From Oscillospiraceae bacterium (GTDB lineage: Bacteria > Bacillota > Clostridia > Clostridiales > Clostridiaceae), in contig WQUF01000454.1 in NCBI GenBank assembly GCA_009785875.1, positions 1-8,755 on the forward strand: a stretch of 8,755 nt of DNA, given 5' to 3'. Position numbers and translations under genes: made by a program. Below the pieces are notes generated by a model. The model did not search any database and was not told where the DNA came from. It was given only the letters and a program-made list of their open reading frames with translations. Shown piece by piece: positions 1 through 6,440 of the stretch. Position 1 is the stretch's first letter. Every line of letters begins with the position of its first letter.

Positions 1-61
1 AATTTTGTACAATCATATTATATATTAGATTTTTTAAACATTTATACGAGGTGGTGCAAAG

Positions 62-3000
62 ATGAATGCAAAGTTCACATCAGAATCAGAGTTAGAGCAA
101 GACTTAATCGATAGGCTTACTTCGGGTAATTCGCAATGGACTTTTAGACCTGATATCAACACTGAAGAAAAGCTTTGGCTGAATTTTAAGCAAAAACTTG
201 AATACAATAATGCAGATATTTTAAATGAGACACCCCTAACTGAGCAAGAATTTCGTCAAATCCAGAATCAGCTTAATTTTCCTAATTTTGTAGAAGCTGC
301 AAAGTGGCTATCTGGTGAAAATGGCATCACTAAAGTCCATGTGCAGCGTGAAGATGCATCCTTTGGAACTATTCGCTTATCTGTAATTTGGCGTGAAGAT
401 ATTGTTGGTGGTCATTCAAGCTATGAAGTAGTCAATCAGGTAAATAGAACAAAAAATGACGATGCAGATCGAGACCGTCGCTTTGATGTTACTTTGCTCA
501 TCAATGGACTTCCCTTGATTCAGATAGAGCTTAAAAATCGCTCACATCCATATATGGATGCATTTAGACAGATTCAAAAATACCTGCAGCAAGGAAAATA
601 CACTGGTATTTTTTCGAGCCTTCAGATGTTTGTCGTATCGAATTGCACGGACACCCGTTATATTGCCACTGCTGCTTATGAAAAGCTTAATGAGCAGTTT
701 CTATCAATATGGGTCGATGAAAACAATAAACCTGTCACAAAGTATTTAGATTTTGCTGATCATGTGTTAAATATACCACAAGCTCACAAGATGGTTACTC
801 AATACACAGTTATAGACAACATAGAGAAAAAACTCATACTTTTGCGCCCTTATCAGATACATGCAATTGAAGCAATAAAGTCTGCAAGTTTTCGTCAGCA
901 ATCGGGTTACGTATGGCACACCACTGGCTCAGGAAAAACATTGACAAGTTACAAAGTGGCGAAAAATTTGCTACAAATCCCATCTATAGATAAGACGATT
1001 TTTCTTATTGATCGCATTGATTTGGATACGCAGACAACAAGGAGCTTTGAAAGCTATGCTGAAAATGACATTATTGAAATTAGCGCAACAGCTGATGTTA
1101 AAGGCTTAATTGATAATTTATGTTCAAGTAACCGCAGCGTCATTGTAACAACTGTTCAAAAGTTAAATTATTTGCTCCGGCGTTTTGAAGGAAAGGATAC
1201 AGATTCAAAATACATTAAACTTCGCAATCTTCACCTTGCTTTTGTTGTCGACGAATGCCATAGGGCAATTTCATCATTAAAACAACAGGAAATTAAGAGG
1301 TTTTTCATCAATTCCTTATGGTATGGATTTACAGGCACTCCGATCTTTAAAGAAAATGCTAAAAAAGAAATGGGGGACCTGGCGAGGACGACTGAGGAAC
1401 AATATGGGAAAAGGCTTCATGAATATACTGTAAAAGAAGCTATCCACGACAACGCTGTTTTAGGTTTTCAGGTGGAATATAATACTACCATTCCTGAAAG
1501 CGCATTAGACAACTTAATTAAAAAAAGGAAACCAGGTTCTAATGTTCAAGCTATGACAAAAATTGATAAGGAAAGAGAATTATCAAGAGAAGATTTTGAA
1601 AGCGAAGACCATATGCTAAAGGTTTTAGATTCAATTATAAATAGATCGAGGTCAAAGTTTGGCTTAGATAATGGTGCCGGAAAAACCTATACTGCTATTT
1701 TCACCACTAGCTCTATTCCTCAGGCTCAAAGGTACTACAAGCTTTTAAAGGATATCAAAGAAGACAAAACGAAGATAAATAAAGATATAACGCAAATGAT
1801 GCCTGATTTTCCTAAATTTGCAATCACCTATTCAATCACTGAAAATGAAAATGAAAGCATTGTAAACCAAGAGAAGATGAAGGAATCCATTTCAGATTAT
1901 AATAAATTGTTTGGAACTCAGTTTTCGCTGGAAACGATTAAGTCTTACAATGCCGATATCAATGAGCGTTTATCGAGAAAGCAGGAAAAATATCTGTATC
2001 GCAATGAGCAACTGGATTTTGTCATCGTGGTGGATCGCTTATTGACTGGGTTTGATGCTCCATGTATGTCTACTTTGTTTATAGACCGTGCACCTATGGC
2101 CCCCCAAGATTTGATCCAAGCCTTTTCAAGGACAAACCGCTTATTTGATAAAAGGAAGAAATATGGGCAGATTGTGACTTTTCAATCCCCTGTTAGCTTT
2201 AAACAGTGCGTAGACGAAGCGTTGAGATTGTATTCTAATGGCGGCGAGAATTATGTTTTAGCTCCAAGCTACGAGGATTCAAAGGCTAGGTTTTTTGAAT
2301 CTTTAAAAGCTCTTCTTGATATTGCACCCACTGCTGATTTTGTCATTGATTTGACCACTGAGCAGAAGAAAAGGTTTGCTAAAGCATATCAAGAGTTTGA
2401 TAAATCGCTTACATCCATAAAGGTTTATAGCAATTTTGCTGAAGACCCTGATTTTAATTTCTTAAATGATTCTGATTTGGATACCCATGATTCTAAACTT
2501 CACGAAGATGAAGCCAGATATGGTGTGAATTATGAGATAAAAGATTTAGAAGAGTACACTGGGCGTTATGAAAACGTGATAGAAGAATTAAAAGAGTTAA
2601 GAGAAGAAGAAAATGGAAGTCTTAACATCGATATAGATATAGAGTACGAATTGGAAGCTTTTACTACTGATGAAATAAATTACCAGTACATCCTCATGTT
2701 GATTCAAGCCTATGTCCCTAAAGATGACGCAGATTATATGAAACCATCCAATGAGGACGCTAAAGAGATAGACGAGTATCTTGAAACTTTATCCTTGAAA
2801 AATAGCAAATTGGCATCTGTTGTTAAGGATTTATGGATTGATATTCAAAAGAATCCAAGCTCTTATTCCAATAAACATGTGAGCATGCTTTTAGATGAAA
2901 AGATCGAAGGAATCATCGATTGTTTGTCAAGGAAGTTCTGCAATAAATGGTTTGTTGGGTTCAACGAGCTTAAGTATCTCATCAATAATTATAAACTAAA

Positions 3001-3166
3001 ACACAATAAGCAAATTGGTGAATCTGCATTAAAAGACACCAGCGATTATAAAGCTTATAAGGAAAATACAGAGGATCCAGTGTCTAAAATTAAATATTGG
3101 AAGGAAGTCAGCAAAGCTTATAGAGAGATGATTGTAGATGAAATATTGCCACTAAGGGATAGATAA
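62..3166 (+). CDS. hsdR: Type I restriction enzyme, R (motor/nuclease) subunit HsdR
   Basis: The 1034-residue product is the ATP-dependent translocase and nuclease subunit of a type I restriction-modification complex, which works with HsdM and HsdS to cut unmodified foreign DNA. The N-terminal RecB-like nuclease domain shows D142, E156-x-K158 and a QxxxY motif (Q170-Y174). The superfamily 2 helicase motor follows: Walker A HTTGSGKT (286-293), DECH box (397-400), TGTP (424-427), motif V around LLTGFDAP (660-667) and motif VI QAFSRTNR (686-693). The C-terminal third is the less conserved helical part that contacts the methylase. Length and motif spelling resemble the EcoR124I (type IC) subgroup. 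The ATG start is fixed by GAGGTGG at 48-54, 7 bases upstream. The frame is intact and all key residues are present. hsdM and hsdS are not in the window and may lie upstream. Arginine codons are often CGT/CGC, unlike tex, suggesting transfer. Family assignment is very secure; the subgroup is inferred. Confidence 0.97.
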   Translation: MNAKFTSESELEQDLIDRLTSGNSQWTFRPDINTEEKLWLNFKQKLEYNNADILNETPLTEQEFRQIQNQLNFPNFVEAAKWLSGENGITKVHVQREDASFGTIRLSVIWREDIVGGHSSYEVVNQVNRTKNDDADRDRRFDVTLLINGLPLIQIELKNRSHPYMDAFRQIQKYLQQGKYTGIFSSLQMFVVSNCTDTRYIATAAYEKLNEQFLSIWVDENNKPVTKYLDFADHVLNIPQAHKMVTQYTVIDNIEKKLILLRPYQIHAIEAIKSASFRQQSGYVWHTTGSGKTLTSYKVAKNLLQIPSIDKTIFLIDRIDLDTQTTRSFESYAENDIIEISATADVKGLIDNLCSSNRSVIVTTVQKLNYLLRRFEGKDTDSKYIKLRNLHLAFVVDECHRAISSLKQQEIKRFFINSLWYGFTGTPIFKENAKKEMGDLARTTEEQYGKRLHEYTVKEAIHDNAVLGFQVEYNTTIPESALDNLIKKRKPGSNVQAMTKIDKERELSREDFESEDHMLKVLDSIINRSRSKFGLDNGAGKTYTAIFTTSSIPQAQRYYKLLKDIKEDKTKINKDITQMMPDFPKFAITYSITENENESIVNQEKMKESISDYNKLFGTQFSLETIKSYNADINERLSRKQEKYLYRNEQLDFVIVVDRLLTGFDAPCMSTLFIDRAPMAPQDLIQAFSRTNRLFDKRKKYGQIVTFQSPVSFKQCVDEALRLYSNGGENYVLAPSYEDSKARFFESLKALLDIAPTADFVIDLTTEQKKRFAKAYQEFDKSLTSIKVYSNFAEDPDFNFLNDSDLDTHDSKLHEDEARYGVNYEIKDLEEYTGRYENVIEELKELREEENGSLNIDIDIEYELEAFTTDEINYQYILMLIQAYVPKDDADYMKPSNEDAKEIDEYLETLSLKNSKLASVVKDLWIDIQKNPSSYSNKHVSMLLDEKIEGIIDCLSRKFCNKWFVGFNELKYLINNYKLKHNKQIGESALKDTSDYKAYKENTEDPVSKIKYWKEVSKAYREMIVDEILPLRDR

Positions 3167-3172
3167 CATGAA

Positions 3173-3276
3173 AGTGACTAGTGAGTAGTGGCTAGTGACT
3201 AGACGGGTGCTAGCGATCACACTAGCCCACTAATCACTAGCCACTACTAACCACTAGTCACTAACCACTAGCCACT
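3173..3276. repeat. Inverted array of degenerate 7-base repeats forming a long hairpin
   Basis: Four direct heptads of the form AGTGRST fill 3173-3200. After a short centre, the complementary heptads (ACTAGCC, ACTAATC, ACTAACC, ACTAGTC types) fill 3221-3276. The halves pair well: 3173-3183 with 3252-3262 (11 bp), 3184-3198 with 3234-3248 (15 bp), 3200-3202 with 3230-3232, 3205-3207 with 3226-3228, and 3210-3213 with 3222-3225. A 3-base bulge (3249-3251) and an 8-base loop (3214-3221) remain. The element holds eight CTAG tetranucleotides. It starts 6 bases after the hsdR stop, and its last base is the first base (+ strand) of the stop codon of the convergent gene. It could end transcription from both sides, but no T-run follows either arm. 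A dispersed intergenic repeat family is an equally good reading. Confidence 0.85.
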
Positions 3277-4028
3277 CAATACTCATATGTAACTGAAACA
3301 TTAGCAGTTATTTCGATCTCACCTTGGGTTATTGCAGCTGCACTTGGTGCTGGGGCAGGACTTCCCATAGCAACGTTATTGCTAAAATATGGAGTGTAAT
3401 AACTATTGTTTTCAATGATTGTTGAAGGAACACCGATTTTCACACCAATAGCTTTTGCTATAGTATCAGCCTTGCTTTTCGCATTTGCCATTGCATTTGA
3501 AAGTGCTTGATTGTAATAGTCATCTGAATTTGACAAGCTAAATGTTATACCATTATTGACGTTTGCACCAGCATCCACTGCAGCTGCTAGAACCTCACCG
3601 GCCTTATTTACATCTCTAACCTTTATTTGTACCATGTTACTCAAAGTATAACCAACAATTTTACTGCCACTTTTGGTGTTTGATTGATCATATTCAGGGT
3701 TCATGTAGTAGTTAACTGTTTTTATATCTTTATCAGCAACTCCTAAAGCTTTCACGCTGGCTAAAACTTTGTTCATGACCTTGGTATTATCGCTTTGAAC
3801 AGATGTTGTGCTTGTACCGTTTGTGGTCACGCCGACATTTAAAATGGCTATATCTGGATTCGCCTTGATAGAGCTAGTCCCTGTAACTTGGATAGTTCTG
3901 GCAGACTTATTCTCAATAGATGCAGCACTTGCTTCTTTAATATTTAAACCTAGGCTGAAAGTAAATGCAGCAACTGATACAACAGCTATGGCAAATGCTT
4001 TTGCTAAAATTTTAGGCTTTGAATTCAT
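3276..4028 (-). CDS. Secreted SIMPL-domain (DUF541) protein
   Basis: The 250-residue product begins with a signal peptide: basic residues (K4, K6, K10), a hydrophobic stretch at about 11-28 and likely cleavage near ASA-A at residues 33-36. The rest, about 45-250, is one SIMPL domain. Recognisable features are the opening IQVTG-x-G/S block (46-52), K/N-P-D around 55-60, the TVNYYMNPEYD block (104-114), GYTLSN (126-131), the VRDVNKAGEVLAAAVDAGAN block (137-156) and the NGITFSLS stretch (159-166). Relatives include E. coli YggE, linked to oxidative stress defence, and BP26 of Brucella, which forms ring-like assemblies. The biochemical role of the family is not settled. The ATG start has CGGGGTGATC just upstream, matching the extended anti-Shine-Dalgarno complement. 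It lies 63 bases downstream of the CPBP gene in the same direction. Family confidence is high; function is unknown. Confidence 0.93.
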   Translation of the reverse strand: MNSKPKILAKAFAIAVVSVAAFTFSLGLNIKEASAASIENKSARTIQVTGTSSIKANPDIAILNVGVTTNGTSTTSVQSDNTKVMNKVLASVKALGVADKDIKTVNYYMNPEYDQSNTKSGSKIVGYTLSNMVQIKVRDVNKAGEVLAAAVDAGANVNNGITFSLSNSDDYYNQALSNAMANAKSKADTIAKAIGVKIGVPSTIIENNSYYTPYFSNNVAMGSPAPAPSAAAITQGEIEITANVSVTYEY

Positions 4029-4058
4029 AAGATCACCCCGTTTAATTAATCTAAAATA

Positions 4059-4087
4059 ATTTTAACATAGTAATGTATAAAATAAAA
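4059..4087 (-). promoter_or_regulatory. Candidate extended -10 promoter for the SIMPL gene
   Basis: On the minus strand TG-T-TAAAAT occupies 4067 to 4059, an extended -10 element matching 5 of 6 bases of TATAAT. The -35 position 17 bases upstream (TTTTAT, 4087-4082) is weak. Transcription would start near 4052, leaving about 23 bases before the ATG. If real, the SIMPL gene can be transcribed without the upstream CPBP gene. In such AT-rich DNA a chance match is quite possible. Confidence 0.35.
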
Positions 4088-4091
4088 CTAC

Positions 4092-4937
4092 TTAAAAAAC
4101 TGTTCTTGGGTAAATTTGTTTATAATGCTTTTTATAGTTAAAGTATAACATTACTGAAAAAGCAACCAATAAAACTATGCTTATTATTGTAAATGCATTG
4201 GATAGCAAGTATTTATTTACTATTTGTTCAGGCAAATAGCTAAGAAAAATTGAATAAGAATTGTTTACAATATGGCAAACAAAAGCGATTATAAGCGAAT
4301 TAAATTTCTCTCTAAAAATTCCATATGTTACACCTAAAACGAATGCATAAATTCCCTGAACCATATTCAAATGCATCGCACCAAATAATAAAGCTTGGAT
4401 TAATATAGCTATTATAAAATTTGAACTTATCTTTATTTCATTAAAAACGAGACCTCTTGTAATAATTTCCTCCATTATCGGTCCCATAAAGCATATATAT
4501 AGTATGGAAAAGGGGACAGAAATACGGAACATATCGCTAAAAGTATTTTGAATCATATCAAATGAAGGATAAAACTTAGTTAAAAAATCAGCAAGCATAG
4601 AAATCAAAGGGTAAAAGCAAATGCTAAAGCCTATGGAAAGGAGTATGGTAGATGGTTTAACTTTATTTAAATACAAAGCTTTTTTAAAACTTATTCTCCT
4701 TAATTTAAATATGAGTACATAGATAAAAAAAGTAGCGATTATGCAAAATGGAAGGGAATATACAGTTGCTATTGTAGATAAATTTATTATTACATCAGTA
4801 TTAAAATCTTGTATCGCTTTTAAGTTAGCAGGAGTAAACATCATTGGGATTAAAAATATAATGGAGAAAATAAGCTGCATAAAAATATATATACCAACAA
4901 AAGCCAACGAATACAAAAGTGCTTTTACAAACCTCAC
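4092..4937 (-). CDS. CPBP-family intramembrane metalloprotease (Abi/CAAX protease type)
   Basis: From the preferred GTG start at 4937 the product has 281 residues and about eight hydrophobic segments, so it sits in the cytoplasmic membrane. The catalytic signature of the CPBP glutamic-type intramembrane proteases is complete: EExxxR (E156, E157, R161), FxxxH (F185, H189) and HxxxN (H222, N226). Eukaryotic relatives (Rce1) cleave prenylated CAAX proteins. Bacterial members have varied roles, including bacteriocin self-immunity and processing of membrane proteins, and the substrate here cannot be told. A longer reading from a GTG at 4946 adds three residues, but that codon lies inside the ribosome-binding site AAGAGGTGATC (4951-4941), so 4937 fits better. 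No bacteriocin precursor or transporter gene adjoins it, which argues mildly against an immunity role. Neighbours on the same strand are a peptidase and a secreted SIMPL protein. Confidence 0.92.
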   Translation of the reverse strand: MRFVKALLYSLAFVGIYIFMQLIFSIIFLIPMMFTPANLKAIQDFNTDVIINLSTIATVYSLPFCIIATFFIYVLIFKLRRISFKKALYLNKVKPSTILLSIGFSICFYPLISMLADFLTKFYPSFDMIQNTFSDMFRISVPFSILYICFMGPIMEEIITRGLVFNEIKISSNFIIAILIQALLFGAMHLNMVQGIYAFVLGVTYGIFREKFNSLIIAFVCHIVNNSYSIFLSYLPEQIVNKYLLSNAFTIISIVLLVAFSVMLYFNYKKHYKQIYPRTVF

Positions 4938-4940
4938 ATC

Positions 4941-4951
4941 GATCACCTCTT
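4941..4951 (-). promoter_or_regulatory. Ribosome-binding site that decides the CPBP start
   Basis: The minus strand reads AAGAGGTGATC here, nearly the full anti-Shine-Dalgarno complement. Its GAGGTG core lies 6 bases before the GTG at 4937-4935. The in-frame GTG at 4946-4944 is part of this core and would have no site of its own. The ATG at 4939 is out of frame and meets a stop at once. Confidence 0.75.
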
Positions 4952-4965
4952 AAAAAATAAAAAGA

Positions 4966-5003
4966 ACTTATTGTATAAGTATATTAGAACAAATACAATA
5001 AGT
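4966..5003 (-). promoter_or_regulatory. Perfect 11-bp inverted repeat overlapping a candidate CPBP promoter
   Basis: ACTTATTGTAT at 4966-4976 is repeated exactly in inverted form at 4993-5003, with 16 bases between. On the minus strand one arm contains TTGTAT (4998-4993) and the other TACAAT (4975-4970), separated by exactly 17 bases. These are a plausible -35 (3 of 6) and -10 (5 of 6). A transcript would begin near 4963, about 26 bases before the GTG start. An operator for a dimeric regulator would fit. Alternatively the repeat is the AT-rich stem of a terminator for the upstream M28 gene, because a T-rich stretch (4965 down to 4952) follows. The low-GC stem and long loop make that less likely. 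Confidence 0.45.
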
Positions 5004-5015
5004 CCATATTTAAAT

Positions 5016-6353
5016 TTAATAAAATCCTTCCTTTTGAAATTTAAAAGCTAAAATCACACATATTACAATTATGCTTGAAAGGAGTATTGTATCGTCGTAT
5101 TTTAAAAATATATTGTCTTTATAAGCTGTATTAATTAAATATTCCCATACGATATCGAAGGACCTTTTTATATTATCTTTGTTTACATATTCTGCTTTGT
5201 CTTCTGGGGTGTGATAGCTATTTGACTCAGTATCTGAAATAGTTATCGCATCAATTCCTTCTTTTGAAAAGGAAAAATGATCGCTTAAATCGTTAAAATC
5301 CACAGCATAATTTATGCCTTCCTTGGTGCAAATATCAGAAAAATCCTTAACTAATTTATTATTAGGAGAAGAATTTTTACTAGATACTATATGTACTATT
5401 GAACTTTGGTCCCCACCGATCATATCCATATTTATTACAGAAGAATTTATAAGGGAATCCTTATTTTCTTTAGCGAAATATTGGGAACCTAAAAGCCCAA
5501 ATTCTTCAGCATTAAAAGATGCAAAGACGATATCATTTAATGGTGTAGATAACGGCTTTAAAAATCTGGATAGTTCAAGTATAAAAGCAGTCCCCGAAGC
5601 GTCGTCCAATGCACCTGGATAAATGTCACCTGCGATACTTTGTCCTAAACCATCAAAATGAGAAGTAAATACTATTTTTGAATTATCTGATAATCCTTTT
5701 ATTCCTCCAGATATATTGCTTACAGAAGCTTCTTTAATTTCATAAGGTATTTTAACAGTTAAGGACATGCCTTGGCTTAGAGATTTCTTTATATCCAGCA
5801 AAGCATCTTTCGTTACAAATATTAAAAGCGAGCAATCTGCATTTACTATAAATGAACTTCTAAATTTACTCTTTAAATCCTCCTCGTAAAAGATGACAAT
5901 ACCATCCCGGGTTTTTAAAGAAAGGGATTTCTCTTGATTTTGAACGATATTTTCCAAAGTGAATTTTGCATCTGTTATCTTAAAATTTACGAAATCCTCT
6001 CTAAAGTCTATGTTGTATTTAAATGTTTTGTAAATTTGACCATATCCGGTTTTTATCTGCAAAAAAGGCTTTCCTGAAGTTTGTTCAGGGTAACTTACAG
6101 TAAAACTATCCTTATAACTTTGAGCATATGGCAATAAACTTATATTACTAAAATAATTCGTTATGTAGTTTTCAGCATCCTCGTTTTCTTTTGTACCTGC
6201 AAGCCTTCCTTTGTAATAATCAGAACTTAAATCCTCGATGTGATTCATTACATTGTCTACATTAAACTTATCTTTATAGTTAAAGTATAAACTCGATATA
6301 TGCAAAGAGCACAATGAAATAATAAGTATCATAGAATATATTATATTCCTCAT
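5016..6353 (-). CDS. M28-family zinc aminopeptidase-like protein, membrane-anchored
   Basis: The 445-residue product carries the full metal-binding set of M28 zinc exopeptidases: H232-x-D234, the GALDD-ASG block with D250 as the likely bridging aspartate, NAEE with E283 (general base) and E284 (metal ligand), NMDMIG with D310, and YHTPED with H381. The conserved SDH-x-F block is at 357-361. Residues about 32-70 resemble the N-terminal helix and GRLAGT segment common in these enzymes. Residues 4-23 are hydrophobic (signal peptide or anchor) and 421-437 form a second hydrophobic segment before a basic tail KFQKEGFY. The catalytic part therefore probably faces outside, tethered to the membrane. 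It likely removes N-terminal residues from peptides, but substrate specificity is not visible. ATG start with AGGAGGA (6363-6357) just upstream. It diverges from tex and is followed by the CPBP gene after 78 bases. Confidence 0.92.
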   Translation of the reverse strand: MRNIIYSMILIISLCSLHISSLYFNYKDKFNVDNVMNHIEDLSSDYYKGRLAGTKENEDAENYITNYFSNISLLPYAQSYKDSFTVSYPEQTSGKPFLQIKTGYGQIYKTFKYNIDFREDFVNFKITDAKFTLENIVQNQEKSLSLKTRDGIVIFYEEDLKSKFRSSFIVNADCSLLIFVTKDALLDIKKSLSQGMSLTVKIPYEIKEASVSNISGGIKGLSDNSKIVFTSHFDGLGQSIAGDIYPGALDDASGTAFILELSRFLKPLSTPLNDIVFASFNAEEFGLLGSQYFAKENKDSLINSSVINMDMIGGDQSSIVHIVSSKNSSPNNKLVKDFSDICTKEGINYAVDFNDLSDHFSFSKEGIDAITISDTESNSYHTPEDKAEYVNKDNIKRSFDIVWEYLINTAYKDNIFLKYDDTILLSSIIVICVILAFKFQKEGFY

Positions 6354-6379
6354 AAATCCTCCTACTTTAGTTCTATAAA

Positions 6380-6409
6380 ATTATATGATCTTTAAAATAA
6401 TAATATGTT
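6380..6409 (-). promoter_or_regulatory. Candidate promoter for the M28 peptidase gene
   Basis: The minus strand has a perfect TATAAT at 6385-6380. No good -35 box is seen at 16-18 bases upstream. Transcription would start near 6373, giving a leader of about 20 bases that contains the AGGAGGA site. The -35 region would overlap the tex -10 box on the other strand. Confidence 0.4.
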
Positions 6410-6414
6410 ATAAT
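6385..6414 (+). promoter_or_regulatory. Extended -10 promoter for tex
   Basis: TG-T-TATAAT at 6406-6414 is a perfect extended -10 element. The -35 position is weak (ATGATC at 6385-6390 with an 18-base spacer), as is common where an extended -10 is present. Transcription should begin near 6421, only a few bases before the ribosome-binding site at 6425-6431. Confidence 0.65.
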
Positions 6415-6424
6415 CTTAATTATT

Positions 6425-6431
6425 GGAGGAG
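6425..6431 (+). promoter_or_regulatory. Ribosome-binding site that decides the tex start
   Basis: GGAGGAG lies 6425-6431. It lies immediately after an in-frame TTG at 6423 and so cannot serve it. It is 9 bases before the in-frame ATG at 6441. It is also ideally spaced for an out-of-frame ATG at 6436, which reads ATG-GAA-TGA and stops overlapping the 6441 start. Confidence 0.75.
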
Positions 6432-6440
6432 ATAAATGGA

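Noticed and set aside
3..65. Open frame whose TGA overlaps the hsdR ATG (ATGA), possibly the end of an upstream gene such as hsdS
   Set aside because: Only 20 codons are visible. The residues match nothing recognisable and the stretch is very AT-rich like a leader, so the overlap could easily be chance.
1670..1690. Second Walker A-like string NGAGKT in HsdR (residues 537-542)
   Set aside because: It falls in the linker before the segment read as FTTSSIPQAQRYY, where the second RecA-like domain of the motor begins. The genuine Walker A is at 286-293 and the other motifs follow it in normal order.
3173..3276. CRISPR array or miniature transposable element
   Set aside because: Units are 7 bases with no unique spacers, so it is not CRISPR. 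No clear target-site duplication or transposase-type terminal repeats are seen, so a miniature transposon is not supported.
4092..4937. CPBP protein as bacteriocin immunity or phage abortive-infection protein
   Set aside because: The family name Abi suggests it, but there is no precursor peptide, transporter or other defence gene next to it except hsdR, which lies beyond the SIMPL gene and is convergent.
4741..4953. 70-codon plus-strand open frame opposite the CPBP gene (and similar ones at 3808-4059 and 5314-5622)
   Set aside because: All are shadows of genes with complete family motifs on the minus strand.
6423..6440. TTG at 6423 as the tex start
   Set aside because: It would place the strong GGAGGAG site inside the coding region and the start only about 2 bases after the predicted transcription start. 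The ATG at 6441 fits the ribosome-binding site and usual Tex length.
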